Shown here piece after piece: positions 8,628 through 17,421 of a stretch of 64,000 bases of DNA. The position numbers were made by a program, and so were the translations under genes. A model generated the notes under the pieces. It had not been told where the DNA came from. It saw only the letters and a list, made by a program, of their open reading frames with translations, and did not search any database. How positions within the stretch are numbered: the stretch's first letter is position 1; each line of letters starts with the position of its first letter. Source of the stretch: Martelella alba (GTDB taxonomy: Bacteria > Pseudomonadota > Alphaproteobacteria > Rhizobiales > Rhizobiaceae); assembly GCF_006516955.1 (NCBI RefSeq), contig NZ_VHLG01000010.1, positions 179,157 to 243,156 of the forward strand, written 5' to 3'.

Positions 8628-9640
8628 GCCTGCTGCACCTCACTCCCGGTCATCTCTGTTTCGCCTTCCACCAGCCAGCAACGGCAGCGACGTCCGCCCC
8701 CGACCCTGACAATGGGCGGCCGCGCGGTCTCGCAGCGTGGCTCATTCGCCGCCTGTCTGGCCGCACAGCGCGGTGAGAACAGACAGCCCGGCGGCAATTG
8801 CGTCAGTTGCGGCACCCGCCCGGAGATCACTTCCAGTTCATCGGTTTCCTCGCCGATCACCGGAACGGAGCGCAAAAGCGCCTGGGTATAGGGGTGCTTC
8901 GGCGTCCTGAACAGGCTGCGGACATCGGCATATTCCACAACCTGGCCGGCATACATGACAGCAACATTGTCCGCCATTTCAGCCACAACGCCGAGATCAT
9001 GGGTGATGAGGATGATCGCGGTTCCGAAATCGCGCTGCAGATCGCGCATCAGATCAAGGATCTGCGCCTGGATCGTCACGTCCAGCGCCGTCGTCGGCTC
9101 ATCGGCGATCAGCACTTCCGGCCGGCAGGCAAGCGCCATGGCGATCATCACCCGCTGGGCCATGCCGCCGGACATTTCATGCGGATAGGCCTTCATCCGG
9201 CGCGCCGCATCGGGAATGCCGACATCGGCGAGCATCTTCTCGGCCGCCACCGCTGCTTCGCGCTTGCCCATATTCTGGTGCAGCATGAAGACCTCGGCAA
9301 TCTGGGCACCAACGGTGTGCACCGGATTGAGCGAGGATGAAGGATCCTGAAAAATCATCGAAATCCGGTTGCCGCGTATCCGGCTCAGCTCATCCGGTGA
9401 CTTCACCGTCAGATCATCGCCATCAAGCAGGATCTCGCCGCCGACCACTTTTCCGGGATAGGCGACGAGCCCCATGATGCTCATGGCCGTGACAGACTTG
9501 CCGCAGCCGCTTTCACCAACAACACACAGCGTCTCGCCAGCTTCAAGCCGGATGGAAACCTTGTCTACCGCCCTCGCCGTGCCGGCGCGGGTTTCGAAAA
9601 CCGTGCTCAGATTGCGAATATCTAGGATAGGTCCTGTCAT
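8624..9640 (-). CDS. Peptide ABC transporter ATPase, DppD/OppD type
   Basis: A 338-residue partner ATPase with Walker [10 protein letters not shown], signature [16 protein letters not shown], Walker [12 protein letters not shown] and switch ITHDLGVV. The C-terminal cysteine motif is [12 protein letters not shown] followed by a distal Cys. It begins 7 nt after the upstream permease stop and overlaps the next ATPase by 4 bp, indicating translational coupling. The substrate cannot be deduced from this subunit; the operon context (M20 dipeptidase, permuted binding protein) points to di- or oligopeptides or related amides. Confidence 0.92.
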   Translation of the reverse strand: MTGPILDIRNLSTVFETRAGTARAVDKVSIRLEAGETLCVVGESGCGKSVTAMSIMGLVAYPGKVVGGEILLDGDDLTVKSPDELSRIRGNRISMIFQDPSSSLNPVHTVGAQIAEVFMLHQNMGKREAAVAAEKMLADVGIPDAARRMKAYPHEMSGGMAQRVMIAMALACRPEVLIADEPTTALDVTIQAQILDLMRDLQRDFGTAIILITHDLGVVAEMADNVAVMYAGQVVEYADVRSLFRTPKHPYTQALLRSVPVIGEETDELEVISGRVPQLTQLPPGCLFSPRCAARQAANEPRCETARPPIVRVGGGRRCRCWLVEGETEMTGSEVQQA

Positions 9641-9647
9641 GTCCGCC

Positions 9648-10601
9648 TCACGTGTTCAGACGCGGGTCAAGCGCATCACGCAGACCATCGCCCAGTAGGT
9701 TGAAGCCCAGCACGGTGATCATGATCGCCAGCCCCGGGAAGAAGACCAGATGCGGTGCGGAGAAGATCTGGTTGCGCTCCGTTCCGAGCATGGTTCCCCA
9801 TTCAGCCATGGGCGGCTGCGCGCCGAGGCCAAGGAAGGAAAGACCCGCAGCATCGAGAATGGCCGTTGCAATGCCGAGCGTTGCCAGAACCACAATCGGC
9901 GTCAGCGCATTGGGAAGGACACGGCGGAACAGGATCCGCCATTTGCTGCCGCCAAGCACACGGGTCGCAGCAACGAAATCGAGCGTCTTCACCGATAACA
10001 CGCTCGCTCTTGTGACACGCGCATAGGCTGGCACCGAGACAATCGATATCGCAAGCAGCGCGTTGACGATCCCCGGCCCAAGCACCGCGACAATGGCGAT
10101 GGCAAGCAGCAGCGATGGGAAGCCCAGGATCACATCCATGATCCGCATGACGATATTGTCGATCCAGCCACCGAAATAGCCGGATATGGCGCCGAGAAAG
10201 ACGCCGACAATCAGCGCCGCACTCACCGTCGTAAGACCAATCATCAGGCTGATGCGTGAGCCATAGACGAGACGTGAGAAGTAATCGCGGGTATTGCCGT
10301 CAATCCCCATCAGATGCTGGGGATGTTCGGCGGGACAGCCGAGAAGATGGATGCAGGGCGGCTCACGGCGCTTGACCTTTTCAATACCGATCAGAACCTC
10401 GTTCGGATCATAGGGCGCGATCACCGGCGCGAAAATGGCGACCATCAGAAGAATGCCGATAATGGCGAGACCGATCTGGCCGGAGCGCTTGCGCAACAGC
10501 CGCAGCCAGGTCTGCTTCCACAGGGGAACCGGATCGCCGATCAGACCCTCTTCGCTGATATTGTCCGCCACGGCGGCGGAAACCTTGTTCAGACGTGTCA
10601 T
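9648..10601 (-). CDS. Peptide ABC transporter permease, DppC type
   Basis: A 317-residue inner-membrane protein. A cytoplasmic N-terminus of about 40 residues is followed by roughly six helices. The coupling loop facing the ATPases is RVLGGSKWRILFRRVLPNAL, and the C-terminus carries the family ending GDGLRDALDPRL. A cysteine-bearing segment (PCIHLLGCPAEHPQH) follows the first helix, a position where this subfamily often has a periplasmic insert. It starts at ATG 10601 with AGGA upstream. This intact copy is a useful comparison for the truncated permease fused at 5105-5629. Confidence 0.9.
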   Translation of the reverse strand: MTRLNKVSAAVADNISEEGLIGDPVPLWKQTWLRLLRKRSGQIGLAIIGILLMVAIFAPVIAPYDPNEVLIGIEKVKRREPPCIHLLGCPAEHPQHLMGIDGNTRDYFSRLVYGSRISLMIGLTTVSAALIVGVFLGAISGYFGGWIDNIVMRIMDVILGFPSLLLAIAIVAVLGPGIVNALLAISIVSVPAYARVTRASVLSVKTLDFVAATRVLGGSKWRILFRRVLPNALTPIVVLATLGIATAILDAAGLSFLGLGAQPPMAEWGTMLGTERNQIFSAPHLVFFPGLAIMITVLGFNLLGDGLRDALDPRLNT

Positions 10602-10609
10602 GACGGGTC

Positions 10610-11689
10610 CTATTGCGGCCTGAGGCGCGGATCGAGATATGAATAGGAGAGATCGACGATCAGGTTGATCACCACATAGGCAATCGCGATCAGCACGGTA
10701 AAGGCCTGGACCACCGGATAATCCCGCGCAAAAATGGCATCGACCAGCATGCGGCCGACCCCGGCCAGCCCGAACACGGTTTCGGTCAGAACCGCGCCGC
10801 CGAGCAGCGCACCCATCTGAAGTCCAAGAATGGTAACGACCGGAAGCAGCGCATTGCCAAGTGCGTGACGGCGGACCACCTTGCGCTCCAGCACGCCCTT
10901 GGCCCGGGCGGTGCGGATATAATCGCGGCCCAGCACATCAAGCAGTGAGGAACGGGTAATTCGGGCAATCACCGCCATGGGGATGGTCGAAAGCGCGATC
11001 ACCGGCAGGATCATATGCCGGATCGCATCCCAGAAGACCGGCCAGTTGCCCGTGACCAGCGCATTGAGAATGTAGAGATTGGAGAGGAATTCGAGGAATT
11101 TTGCCCAGGTCGAGCCGGCAACGAGCTGCAGATGCCAGACCTCGTAGAAGGGCACGGAGCTCACTCCTGCCGATAGCCGGCCCGATGGCGGCAGCCAGAA
11201 GGGTGTGCCGCGCAGAAGCACGCCGAAAACATAGGCCAGCATCAGACCAAGCCAGAAAACCGGCATCGAGATGCCGACATTGGCAAGCATCATCGTGCCG
11301 ACATCCGCTGCCGAATTATGACGCCTTGCGGCCAGAATGCCGAGCCCGATGCCGGCAATGGTGGCAACGAACAAGGCCATCAGCGACAGTTCGATCGTCA
11401 TCGGCAGGCGCTCGATCATGATCTGGGTCACGGGACGGGAAAAGCGAATGGATTCGCCGAAATTGCCGTGGGCTATGTCGTTGACATAGACGAGAAACTG
11501 CGTGGTGATCGGCTTGTCCAGGCCATATTGCACGGTGAAAACGGCACAGGTCTCATCGGACACCTTGTCGCCGAGCATGGCGCGGCAGGGATCACCCGGA
11601 ATAAGGCGGGCAAGCGCAAAGGTGACGATGAGAATACCGAAAATCACCGGGACAGAGACCAGCACGCGTTTGGCTGCATATCCAAGCAT
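10610..11689 (-). CDS. Peptide ABC transporter permease, DppB type
   Basis: A 359-residue membrane subunit with the DppB-type N-terminus (residues 1-30, including SVPVIFGILIVTF and the arginine-proline turn RLIPGDPC). The coupling loop is RAKGVLERKVVRRHALGNAL. The start at ATG 11689 is preferred over the TTG at 11701. It lies second in the operon, after the binding protein, with 8 nt to the dppC-like gene. Two cysteines follow the first helix (residues 34 and 46), and the neighbouring binding protein and DppC also carry extracytoplasmic cysteines. Confidence 0.9.
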   Translation of the reverse strand: MLGYAAKRVLVSVPVIFGILIVTFALARLIPGDPCRAMLGDKVSDETCAVFTVQYGLDKPITTQFLVYVNDIAHGNFGESIRFSRPVTQIMIERLPMTIELSLMALFVATIAGIGLGILAARRHNSAADVGTMMLANVGISMPVFWLGLMLAYVFGVLLRGTPFWLPPSGRLSAGVSSVPFYEVWHLQLVAGSTWAKFLEFLSNLYILNALVTGNWPVFWDAIRHMILPVIALSTIPMAVIARITRSSLLDVLGRDYIRTARAKGVLERKVVRRHALGNALLPVVTILGLQMGALLGGAVLTETVFGLAGVGRMLVDAIFARDYPVVQAFTVLIAIAYVVINLIVDLSYSYLDPRLRPQ

Positions 11690-11756
11690 GGGAACTCTCA
11701 AATCTCAGGAAAAGAGGGGCGAACGCATCACGCGCCCGCCCGCAAGGTGATCCGCC

Positions 11757-13373
11757 TTACTTGGCGTTCATCAGGCTGCCCCAGAGATAGGTATAGTAGT
11801 CGAAGGCACCGGTATTGCCGACATGGGCGGGATTGGAGGCATCGATGCCGGCGGCCCAGGAGGCGACGACGTCATTGGCGTCGAAATCCGAACCATCCGT
11901 GAATTTCACGCCTTCGCGCAGATGGCAGGTGTAAACCGTCGAGTCGTCATTGGCGTCGCAGGCGGTTGCCAGAGCCGGAACGATCTCGCCGCTGTCCTTG
12001 GCGTAATCGAACAGGGCTTCGGTGATCGGCGTGCAGGCGGAAAGCGATTCACCATCGGTTTCGTCACCGCAGTAAAGGCTGATCGGCTCGGCATTCTGCA
12101 TGAAGACCAGCGTATCCTTGCCCGGATCCTCATCCTGAAGGCGCGGAGCGCCAAACGGGCGGACGATGGCATTCTTGACATTGGCGCGGGCAGCATAGGC
12201 CGAGGCACCATGAACGATCGGCACCATCGGAACGAATTCCTTCAGCGCATTGTTAGCTTCAGCATAGAGCGGCTCGGCCTTGGCAACATCGGCGATGGTC
12301 GAAGCCTTGATCAGCGGCTCATAGACTTCAGGGATGGCATTGCCGAAGGACTTGGTGCCCTTGGTGAAGTGATAATCGAGGAAGTTGGTGACATGCGGAT
12401 AGTCCGCACCCCAGCCCAGCAGGAAGAAGCCGTCGAGCGCGCCGGCGCTGGCCTGGCTGATGAACTCGCCCGATTCCATCGGCACGACTTCGGCATCAAT
12501 GCCGAGATTCTGCTTCAGCTGAGTCTGGAATTCAACCGCAATCACGCTCGGCTCCGGCAGATAGGAGCGGAATACGTCACGATAATAGATTTTGGTCTTG
12601 AAGCCATCCGGATAACCGGCCTCTGCCAGAAGCTTCTTGGCAGCATCGGGATCGAAAGAATACCAGTCATCGCCGGCGCAGCCATTCGGCAGCGAGCAGG
12701 GCGTGAAGTGCGATGCGACCTCCGATCCGGCGGGGTAGAAATTATCGACGATACGCTGACGGTCAATGCCCATGGCAACGGCCTGACGCACCTTGACATT
12801 GTCGAACGGCTTGAAGGTGTTGACCATGCCGAGATAGAGCACGTTCGGGGCGGGTTGCGGCAGGAACTGCAGATCAGGATCGGCCTTGACGCCATCGAAA
12901 TCGTCGGGGCTGATATTGGTGATCTCGTCAACCGTGCCGGCCCGCAGCTCGTTCAGACGGCCAGCGCCTGAATCGTTCCAGCGCATCACCAGCGTCTTGT
13001 AGGCAGGCTCGTCGCCCCAGTAATTGTCGTTACGGGTCATGACGATGGAATCGCCGCGGTTCCAGCTTTCCAGCTTGAACGGACCGGTACCGATCGGATC
13101 GTCCAGCAATGCGCCTTTCGGGCCAGCCTCGGCAATATGCTCAGACGGCTGGATGCCAAAGACCACGAAAGCAGCCTTGGCCTCAAAGGCCGGATCAGGA
13201 GAGCACATGGTGAAGGTCACGGTATGCTCATCCGTTGCAACGATCGACTTGATTTTCCCACCATAGTCGCAATTGGGCGCCTCAACGCTCATACCGTCGA
13301 AACTATAGGCGGATCCGGCGGCAAGGCACAGCATCGCAGCGCCAGCCAGACCGAAAAGGTAGCGGTTTTTCAT
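11757..13373 (-). CDS. Periplasmic peptide-binding protein with circularly permuted SBP_bac_5 fold
   Basis: A 538-residue secreted protein. The start is ATG 13373, which has GGAG 7 nt upstream and opens a clear signal peptide (MKNRYLFGLAGAAMLCLAA); the longer frame to 13475 lacks this. The mature protein begins with a segment normally found in the middle of DppA/OppA proteins (HTVTFTMCSPDPAF, then DDPIGTGPFKLESWNRGD and NDNYWGDEPAY). After the usual C-lobe comes the part normally at the N-terminus, near residues 440-530: TLVFMQNAEPISL, ITEALFDYAKDSGEIVPALA, LREGVKFTDGSDFDANDV. The protein ends there. The polypeptide is therefore a circular permutation of the classical order. Homologues with this layout probably exist in alphaproteobacteria and Chloroflexi (from memory). 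It heads the dpp-like operon and has an operator and divergent peptidase upstream. Confidence 0.88.
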   Translation of the reverse strand: MKNRYLFGLAGAAMLCLAAGSAYSFDGMSVEAPNCDYGGKIKSIVATDEHTVTFTMCSPDPAFEAKAAFVVFGIQPSEHIAEAGPKGALLDDPIGTGPFKLESWNRGDSIVMTRNDNYWGDEPAYKTLVMRWNDSGAGRLNELRAGTVDEITNISPDDFDGVKADPDLQFLPQPAPNVLYLGMVNTFKPFDNVKVRQAVAMGIDRQRIVDNFYPAGSEVASHFTPCSLPNGCAGDDWYSFDPDAAKKLLAEAGYPDGFKTKIYYRDVFRSYLPEPSVIAVEFQTQLKQNLGIDAEVVPMESGEFISQASAGALDGFFLLGWGADYPHVTNFLDYHFTKGTKSFGNAIPEVYEPLIKASTIADVAKAEPLYAEANNALKEFVPMVPIVHGASAYAARANVKNAIVRPFGAPRLQDEDPGKDTLVFMQNAEPISLYCGDETDGESLSACTPITEALFDYAKDSGEIVPALATACDANDDSTVYTCHLREGVKFTDGSDFDANDVVASWAAGIDASNPAHVGNTGAFDYYTYLWGSLMNAK

Positions 13374-13560
13374 CGGAAGACTCCAGTTTATTTTTCGTGA
13401 CGTTGACGCCACGTTGTTATTCCCCTGTGGAACGGCATTTATCGCCATGTTTTTGCATTCTGGAAAACAGAACATCCACTTCTGAACTGCATTACGTGTT
13501 TGATACTTTGTGACTTTTCAGGAAAAATTCTGGCCTTACTCCTCGCAGCCGCGTGAAGGC

Positions 13561-13603
13561 TTGACATTGGCGATAGCGAGAATAATGGTAGGATGTCAGA
13601 CAA
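13561..13603. promoter_or_regulatory. Divergent promoter region with operator copy 3
   Basis: TTGACA (13561-13566) and TAATGG (13583-13588), 16 nt apart, form a candidate plus-strand promoter for the M20 peptidase gene. The operator ATGTCAGACAA (13593-13603) follows immediately, a classic repressor position. A second half-site, ATTGTCA, lies at 13604-13610. The same region must contain the minus-strand promoter of the transporter operon. Confidence 0.6.
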
Positions 13604-13713
13604 ATTGTCAAGGCTGGATTTGGGATTACCTGTCGCCGATTTTGCCAGCGACGAACCGGCCACATCCTGACGGCCAGACGCCCGACCAGCCCCCTTTCCC
13701 GTAAAGGATATCC

Positions 13714-15129
13714 ATGCCTGTGAATGACCTTGAAACCGTGCTGGCCCGCGTTGATGACAATCTTCCGACCAGCCTGGACACGCTCTTTGATCTCCTGCGG
13801 ATCAAATCCATTTCCACCGACCCCGATTTTGCCGGCGACTGCCGCAAGGCGGCCGACTTTCTCGCAGCCTATCTTGAAACGCTGGGTTTTTCCGCCAGCG
13901 TGCGCAACACCGAGGGGCATCCTGTGGTCCTCGCCCATCACGCCGCCGACCACCCCGGCCGTCCGCATGTGCTGTTTTACGGGCACTATGACGTCCAGCC
14001 CGTTGACCCCTTGAACCTGTGGGACACAGATCCTTTCGAACCCCAATTGCGACAAAGCCCCAAAGGCGACAAGGTGATTGCCGCGCGCGGTGCCAATGAC
14101 GACAAGGGGCAGTTGATGACCTTTGTTGAGGCCATTCGCGCCTACAAGGATATCAGAGGCACGATCCCACTCAACCTCACCATCCTGTTTGAAGGCGAGG
14201 AAGAGGCTGGCTCCAAATCCCTGCCGGCTTTCCTGAGAGACAATGTCGAAGCGCTGAAAGGCGATTTCGCCATGGTTTGCGATACCGGCATGTGGGACCG
14301 CGATACCCCCTCCATCTGCGCCGGACTGCGCGGCATGGTCAGTGAGGAAATCATTGTCCATGCAGCAAACCGGGACCTGCATTCCGGCGGCTTTGGCGGA
14401 CTGGCCGCCAACCCGATCCATATCGTCTCGACAATTGTTGCCGGCCTGCATGATGCGACCGGCGCCATAACGCTTGATGGCTTTTATGACGGCGTTGCTG
14501 AGACACCGCCAGAGCTTAAGGCGAAATGGGCAAGTCTGGAAGGCACGCAGGAAGACATGATGCGTGAGGTGGGGCTTTCCATTCCGGTCGGAGAAAAGGG
14601 CCGCTCGATGCTGGAACTGAACTGGGCACGGCCGACAGCCGAAGTCAACGGCATTACCGGAGGCTATCAGGGGCAAGGTTTCAAGACGGTGATTGCCGCC
14701 CAAGCGTCGGCCAAGATTTCCTTTCGCCTGGTCGGAAAACAGAACCCGGCAAAGATCCGCGACAGCTTCCGGGCCTATGTCGAGAAATGTATTCCGGACG
14801 ATTGCAGTGTTGAATTCATAGCCCATGGCAGTGCGGCGGCCGTTCAGCTGCCCTATGAATCGCCGCTCCTGAGCGCCGCAAAAACCGCGCTTTCCGATGA
14901 ATGGCAAAAGCCGGCCATTGTCACCGGCGGTGGCGGATCAATCCCCATTGTCGGCGACTTCCAGTCGACACTCGGCATGGATTCTCTGCTTGTCGGTTTC
15001 GGCCTTTCCGATGACAATGGCCACTCCCCCAACGAGAAATACAATCTGACGTCTTTCCACAAGGGCATCCGTTCATGGATCCGCATCATTGATGCCGTTT
15101 CCGGCATCAAGGGCGACGTCGCTTTCTGA
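13714..15129 (+). CDS. M20-family metallopeptidase (dipeptidase)
   Basis: A 471-residue cytoplasmic amidohydrolase of the M20 family, CNDP/PepV-like in size. The two-metal site is visible as GHYDVQPVD (His ligand and catalytic Asp), ANDDKGQL (bridging Asp), EGEEEAGS (general base Glu and metal Glu), MVCDTGMW (Asp) and a late NGHSPNEKY (His). The dimerisation lid lies around residues 205-320. It is divergent from the peptide transporter operon across a shared operator, which suggests cleavage of the imported peptide. A 471-residue reading frame on the opposite strand is its shadow. Confidence 0.9.
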   Translation: MPVNDLETVLARVDDNLPTSLDTLFDLLRIKSISTDPDFAGDCRKAADFLAAYLETLGFSASVRNTEGHPVVLAHHAADHPGRPHVLFYGHYDVQPVDPLNLWDTDPFEPQLRQSPKGDKVIAARGANDDKGQLMTFVEAIRAYKDIRGTIPLNLTILFEGEEEAGSKSLPAFLRDNVEALKGDFAMVCDTGMWDRDTPSICAGLRGMVSEEIIVHAANRDLHSGGFGGLAANPIHIVSTIVAGLHDATGAITLDGFYDGVAETPPELKAKWASLEGTQEDMMREVGLSIPVGEKGRSMLELNWARPTAEVNGITGGYQGQGFKTVIAAQASAKISFRLVGKQNPAKIRDSFRAYVEKCIPDDCSVEFIAHGSAAAVQLPYESPLLSAAKTALSDEWQKPAIVTGGGGSIPIVGDFQSTLGMDSLLVGFGLSDDNGHSPNEKYNLTSFHKGIRSWIRIIDAVSGIKGDVAF

Positions 15130-15701
15130 AGCCATTCCCCGAACCGGCGCGACCGTGAGGCCGCGCCGGAAACCCATCCACGGCCCGGACCAATGACGCT
15201 GCCCGGCGCCCCGCCTTCCCGATATGATACGCTTTCACCACTCCCGGTTCGCTGGCTTCCCCTGCGGCCGTTCGGCGGATCGGGACCTGATCCCTTCAGA
15301 CATCGCGACACAAATATATTTCCCAAATACGCATCGAAATATTAAGTATAAATTTAATATTATCAGCGTATAAATCCTTGTAATATTATTTATAAAAACT
15401 ATTGTACTATTTTACGCGCAATAAATAATTATTCACGTCAAGGAGGCAAACCTTTTACCTAAATATACATGAATGAATACCGCGTTTTTCGCCGGTATAA
15501 TTCAGATTTCACTAGAAATGGCGGCAGTCTCTCGGCTTTCGCGCTTCCCAAGGGAAGCCGTTATTCAGAACCGATAGATAATCGTCGCTTAGCTTTGCTG
15601 AACGCATCGCGTCAGCACCCCGGCCTTGACGCAAGGCCATCCTTGAAAGCCGCCAAAGCCATACCGGCGCGGCGAGACAGATAGACAGAAAGGACAGTAT
15701 C
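15130..15701. other. AT-rich intergenic region before the small-ORF cluster
   Basis: It starts with a GC-rich hairpin (CCGGCGCG 15144-15151 with CGCGCCGG 15162-15169) that may end the peptidase transcript, although no T-run follows. 15300-15470 is strikingly AT-rich compared with the rest of the window and probably holds the promoter of the downstream cluster. A purine-rich AAGGAGG (15439-15445) precedes ATG 15469 by 23 nt, too far for initiation, and that 71-codon frame resembles nothing. Confidence 0.6.
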
Positions 15702-15992
15702 ATGCTTGGTTTTGGATTAGGAATGGGCTTGGGCCACGCCTTCACGAAGCGGCACAGCTCGCAAGTGGTCAACAACAACTACTATATCGGCGGACAGGGC
15801 GGCGGTCACTGCATGTCGATGAACCCTTTCTCAGGGTTCGGCGGATATGGCAATAATGGCTATAATGGCTACAACAGCGGCAATTCCCTGTTCGGCTCCG
15901 TCAGCAACATCATCGGCCAGTTCATGGGCGGCATCTTCGGCGGCATGTTCCAAAACCCGATGATGAGCATGATGGGCGGCCTGCGCTTCTAG
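15702..15992 (+). CDS. Orphan small Gly/Asn/Met-rich protein
   Basis: A 96-residue protein of unrecognised family with a clear ribosome site (AAAGGA) before ATG 15702. The N-terminus has a glycine-zipper character (GFGLGMGLGH), followed by VVNNNYYIGG, a Gly/Asn/Tyr-rich centre (FGGYGNNGYNGYN) and a C-terminal stretch of alternating Gly, Met and Phe (MGGIFGGMFQ). The composition suggests membrane association or self-assembly, as in small glycine-zipper or harpin-like secreted proteins, but no homology supports either. It is first in a row of four same-strand small genes. Confidence 0.6.
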   Translation: MLGFGLGMGLGHAFTKRHSSQVVNNNYYIGGQGGGHCMSMNPFSGFGGYGNNGYNGYNSGNSLFGSVSNIIGQFMGGIFGGMFQNPMMSMMGGLRF

Positions 15993-16144
15993 TTCCGACC
16001 ATGGCCATCTGCCCGCCTATGGCAGATGGCCGACAAGCACGCTGATAAAAGTCCGCAAGACCTCTCCCGCAAGGCGAGACAGTTCGGACCCATCCCGCAG
16101 CATGGCGGACCCCATGCGATCAATCAATTTTCAGGAGACACAAC

Positions 16145-16396
16145 ATGCAATTGGCAACCATCGCCAACGATATGGCGACCAGGGCTCAGGATGCTCAAAA
16201 GGCCAGCGAAACACTTGAAATTGCAAGGCAGCAGAGCCAGAACTCCGCAGAGACGCATAAGCAGACCCTGCGAAACAATGATCATGAGTTCAATCGCTCA
16301 TCAATGAAAATACTCCAGAAAACCCTACTAGAAATGCCCGCTGATGCCATGGAATTCGGTAAGGAAGCGCAGCAGAAACTTGGCCAGGCCTCCTGA
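16145..16396 (+). CDS. Orphan small helical Gln-rich protein
   Basis: An 83-residue protein with a good ribosome site (AGGAGACA) before ATG 16145. It is almost entirely predicted helix, rich in Gln, Ala, Ser and Asn, with no cysteine and no aromatic residue except one Phe pair (EFN, EFG). This resembles small export substrates or chaperone-like helical hairpins in character only. It is followed after 24 nt by a strong intrinsic terminator. An overlapping 93-codon frame (16026-16307) has no ribosome site and is rejected. Confidence 0.6.
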   Translation: MQLATIANDMATRAQDAQKASETLEIARQQSQNSAETHKQTLRNNDHEFNRSSMKILQKTLLEMPADAMEFGKEAQQKLGQAS

Positions 16397-16730
16397 CACA
16401 AGACTTCATCTCAAAATTTAAACGCCGGGCGTATTTCGTCCGGCGTTTTTTTTGTTTTGTGTATTACATTACAAATACACGATACGGAATATTTTAAAAA
16501 CTTAATGTAATAATAATTTTTATCTATTAAGGTATATATCCAAACATTTACGCAAATTACCAATTTTTAATTGGATTTTCTAAGCCGGAAATATTAGTTC
16601 TATATTCGTCGATACAGAAAACAGAAAATACAAATAAACATATAGGCGTTTCATAAGTTAGTGAATCCAACCTTTGATACGCTAGAATGCCCCAAAGCAG
16701 CAACTCTGCGCAAAAAAAAGGAAGAAAAAC
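16397..16730. other. AT-rich spacer inside the small-ORF cluster
   Basis: Apart from the terminator at 16421-16453 this spacer is poor in GC, with long A/T runs around 16455-16660. It must contain the promoter for the next two small genes. No gene is supported here. Confidence 0.6.
16421..16453 (+). terminator. Intrinsic terminator
   Basis: AACGCCGG (16421-16428) pairs with CCGGCGTT (16440-16447), followed by a run of nine T (16445-16453). It ends the transcript of the first two small genes. Confidence 0.9.
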
Positions 16731-16997
16731 ATGTCGAACGCACACTCTGTTACCTGGAATGGAAAGCACAACCACCGCAAGACAAATGGGACCCTCGAAA
16801 TCGACGGCCCGTTTCGTGATCGCACGGTGAACATCAACAGCAAGCATGGTCTGTTCGGAAGACGCCGCAAGGGCAGCGTAACGACGAGCAGCCAGCTGAC
16901 CCCGGCAGGCCAGGATCTCAAGAACAGCGCTCAGCAGGTTCAGCAGGGCAGGCAGGGCATAAAGCACGCCCTCGGCGAAGGCCTGAAATTCTCCTAA
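16731..16997 (+). CDS. Orphan small basic protein
   Basis: An 88-residue protein with AGGAAG upstream of ATG 16731. The first half looks beta-rich (SVTWNGKHNHRKTNGTLEIDG), contains a basic patch GRRRKG near residues 43-48 and passes into a Gln/Ser-rich helical tail. No known domain is seen. Like its neighbours it has no cysteine, no transmembrane segment and no signal peptide. It is 70 nt upstream of the fourth small gene and probably shares its transcript. Confidence 0.55.
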   Translation: MSNAHSVTWNGKHNHRKTNGTLEIDGPFRDRTVNINSKHGLFGRRRKGSVTTSSQLTPAGQDLKNSAQQVQQGRQGIKHALGEGLKFS

Positions 16998-17067
16998 TAC
17001 CTTGAAAAACCGTAATTAACATTGCTCGAAACCGGGCATAACCCTAGTAACTTGAAAGGATATCGAT

Positions 17068-17322
17068 ATGGGTGGAATTGGAACCGTCATCGCTACAACG
17101 ATGCTGCAGAATGCACAGGCCAAAAAGCAGGAATGGTCAAGCTGCATGATGGATATGCAGCAGTCCAAGCGCTCCTTCCAGCAGAGCATGATCAACAAAT
17201 CGAGTGAAGGCCGTCGTAGCCGTCGCAACATTAACATCACGAAGAACGAAGAAGTCTTCAAGGACTCCATGGACCAGACCAAGAAGTCACAGCAGAACAT
17301 CGGCAGCAGTGCCGGCGCGTAA
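17068..17322 (+). CDS. Orphan small Gln/Ser/Lys-rich protein
   Basis: An 84-residue protein with GAAAGGA before ATG 17068. A short hydrophobic start (GGIGTVIATTML) is followed by a strongly charged helical body with a basic cluster (GRRSRRN, about residues 48-54) and a Ser/Gln tail. The family is not recognised. The composition matches the 83-residue product two genes upstream. A textbook terminator 23 nt downstream closes the cluster. Confidence 0.55.
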   Translation: MGGIGTVIATTMLQNAQAKKQEWSSCMMDMQQSKRSFQQSMINKSSEGRRSRRNINITKNEEVFKDSMDQTKKSQQNIGSSAGA

Positions 17323-17344
17323 TCCGCTTCTGGTCACGCTTCTG

Positions 17345-17380
17345 CGCGTCGGAACCTTCAGGTTCCGACGCGTCTTTTTT
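17345..17380 (+). terminator. Intrinsic terminator closing the small-ORF cluster
   Basis: A 12-bp stem (17345-17356 with 17361-17372, TTCA loop) is followed by six T (17375-17380). It separates the cluster from the convergent TRAP transporter operon. Confidence 0.93.
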
Positions 17381-17421
17381 GGTTTCTGCTACAGCATCGG
17401 CCCAAAAAGTGCACGCATGCC

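Noticed and set aside
13492..14907. 471-codon ORF antisense to the M20 peptidase
   Set aside because: It shadows a gene with clear catalytic motifs; its translation has no recognisable family and odd composition.
15469..15684. 71-codon ORF before the small-protein cluster
   Set aside because: The purine-rich AAGGAGG is 23 nt from the ATG, too far, and the translation resembles nothing.
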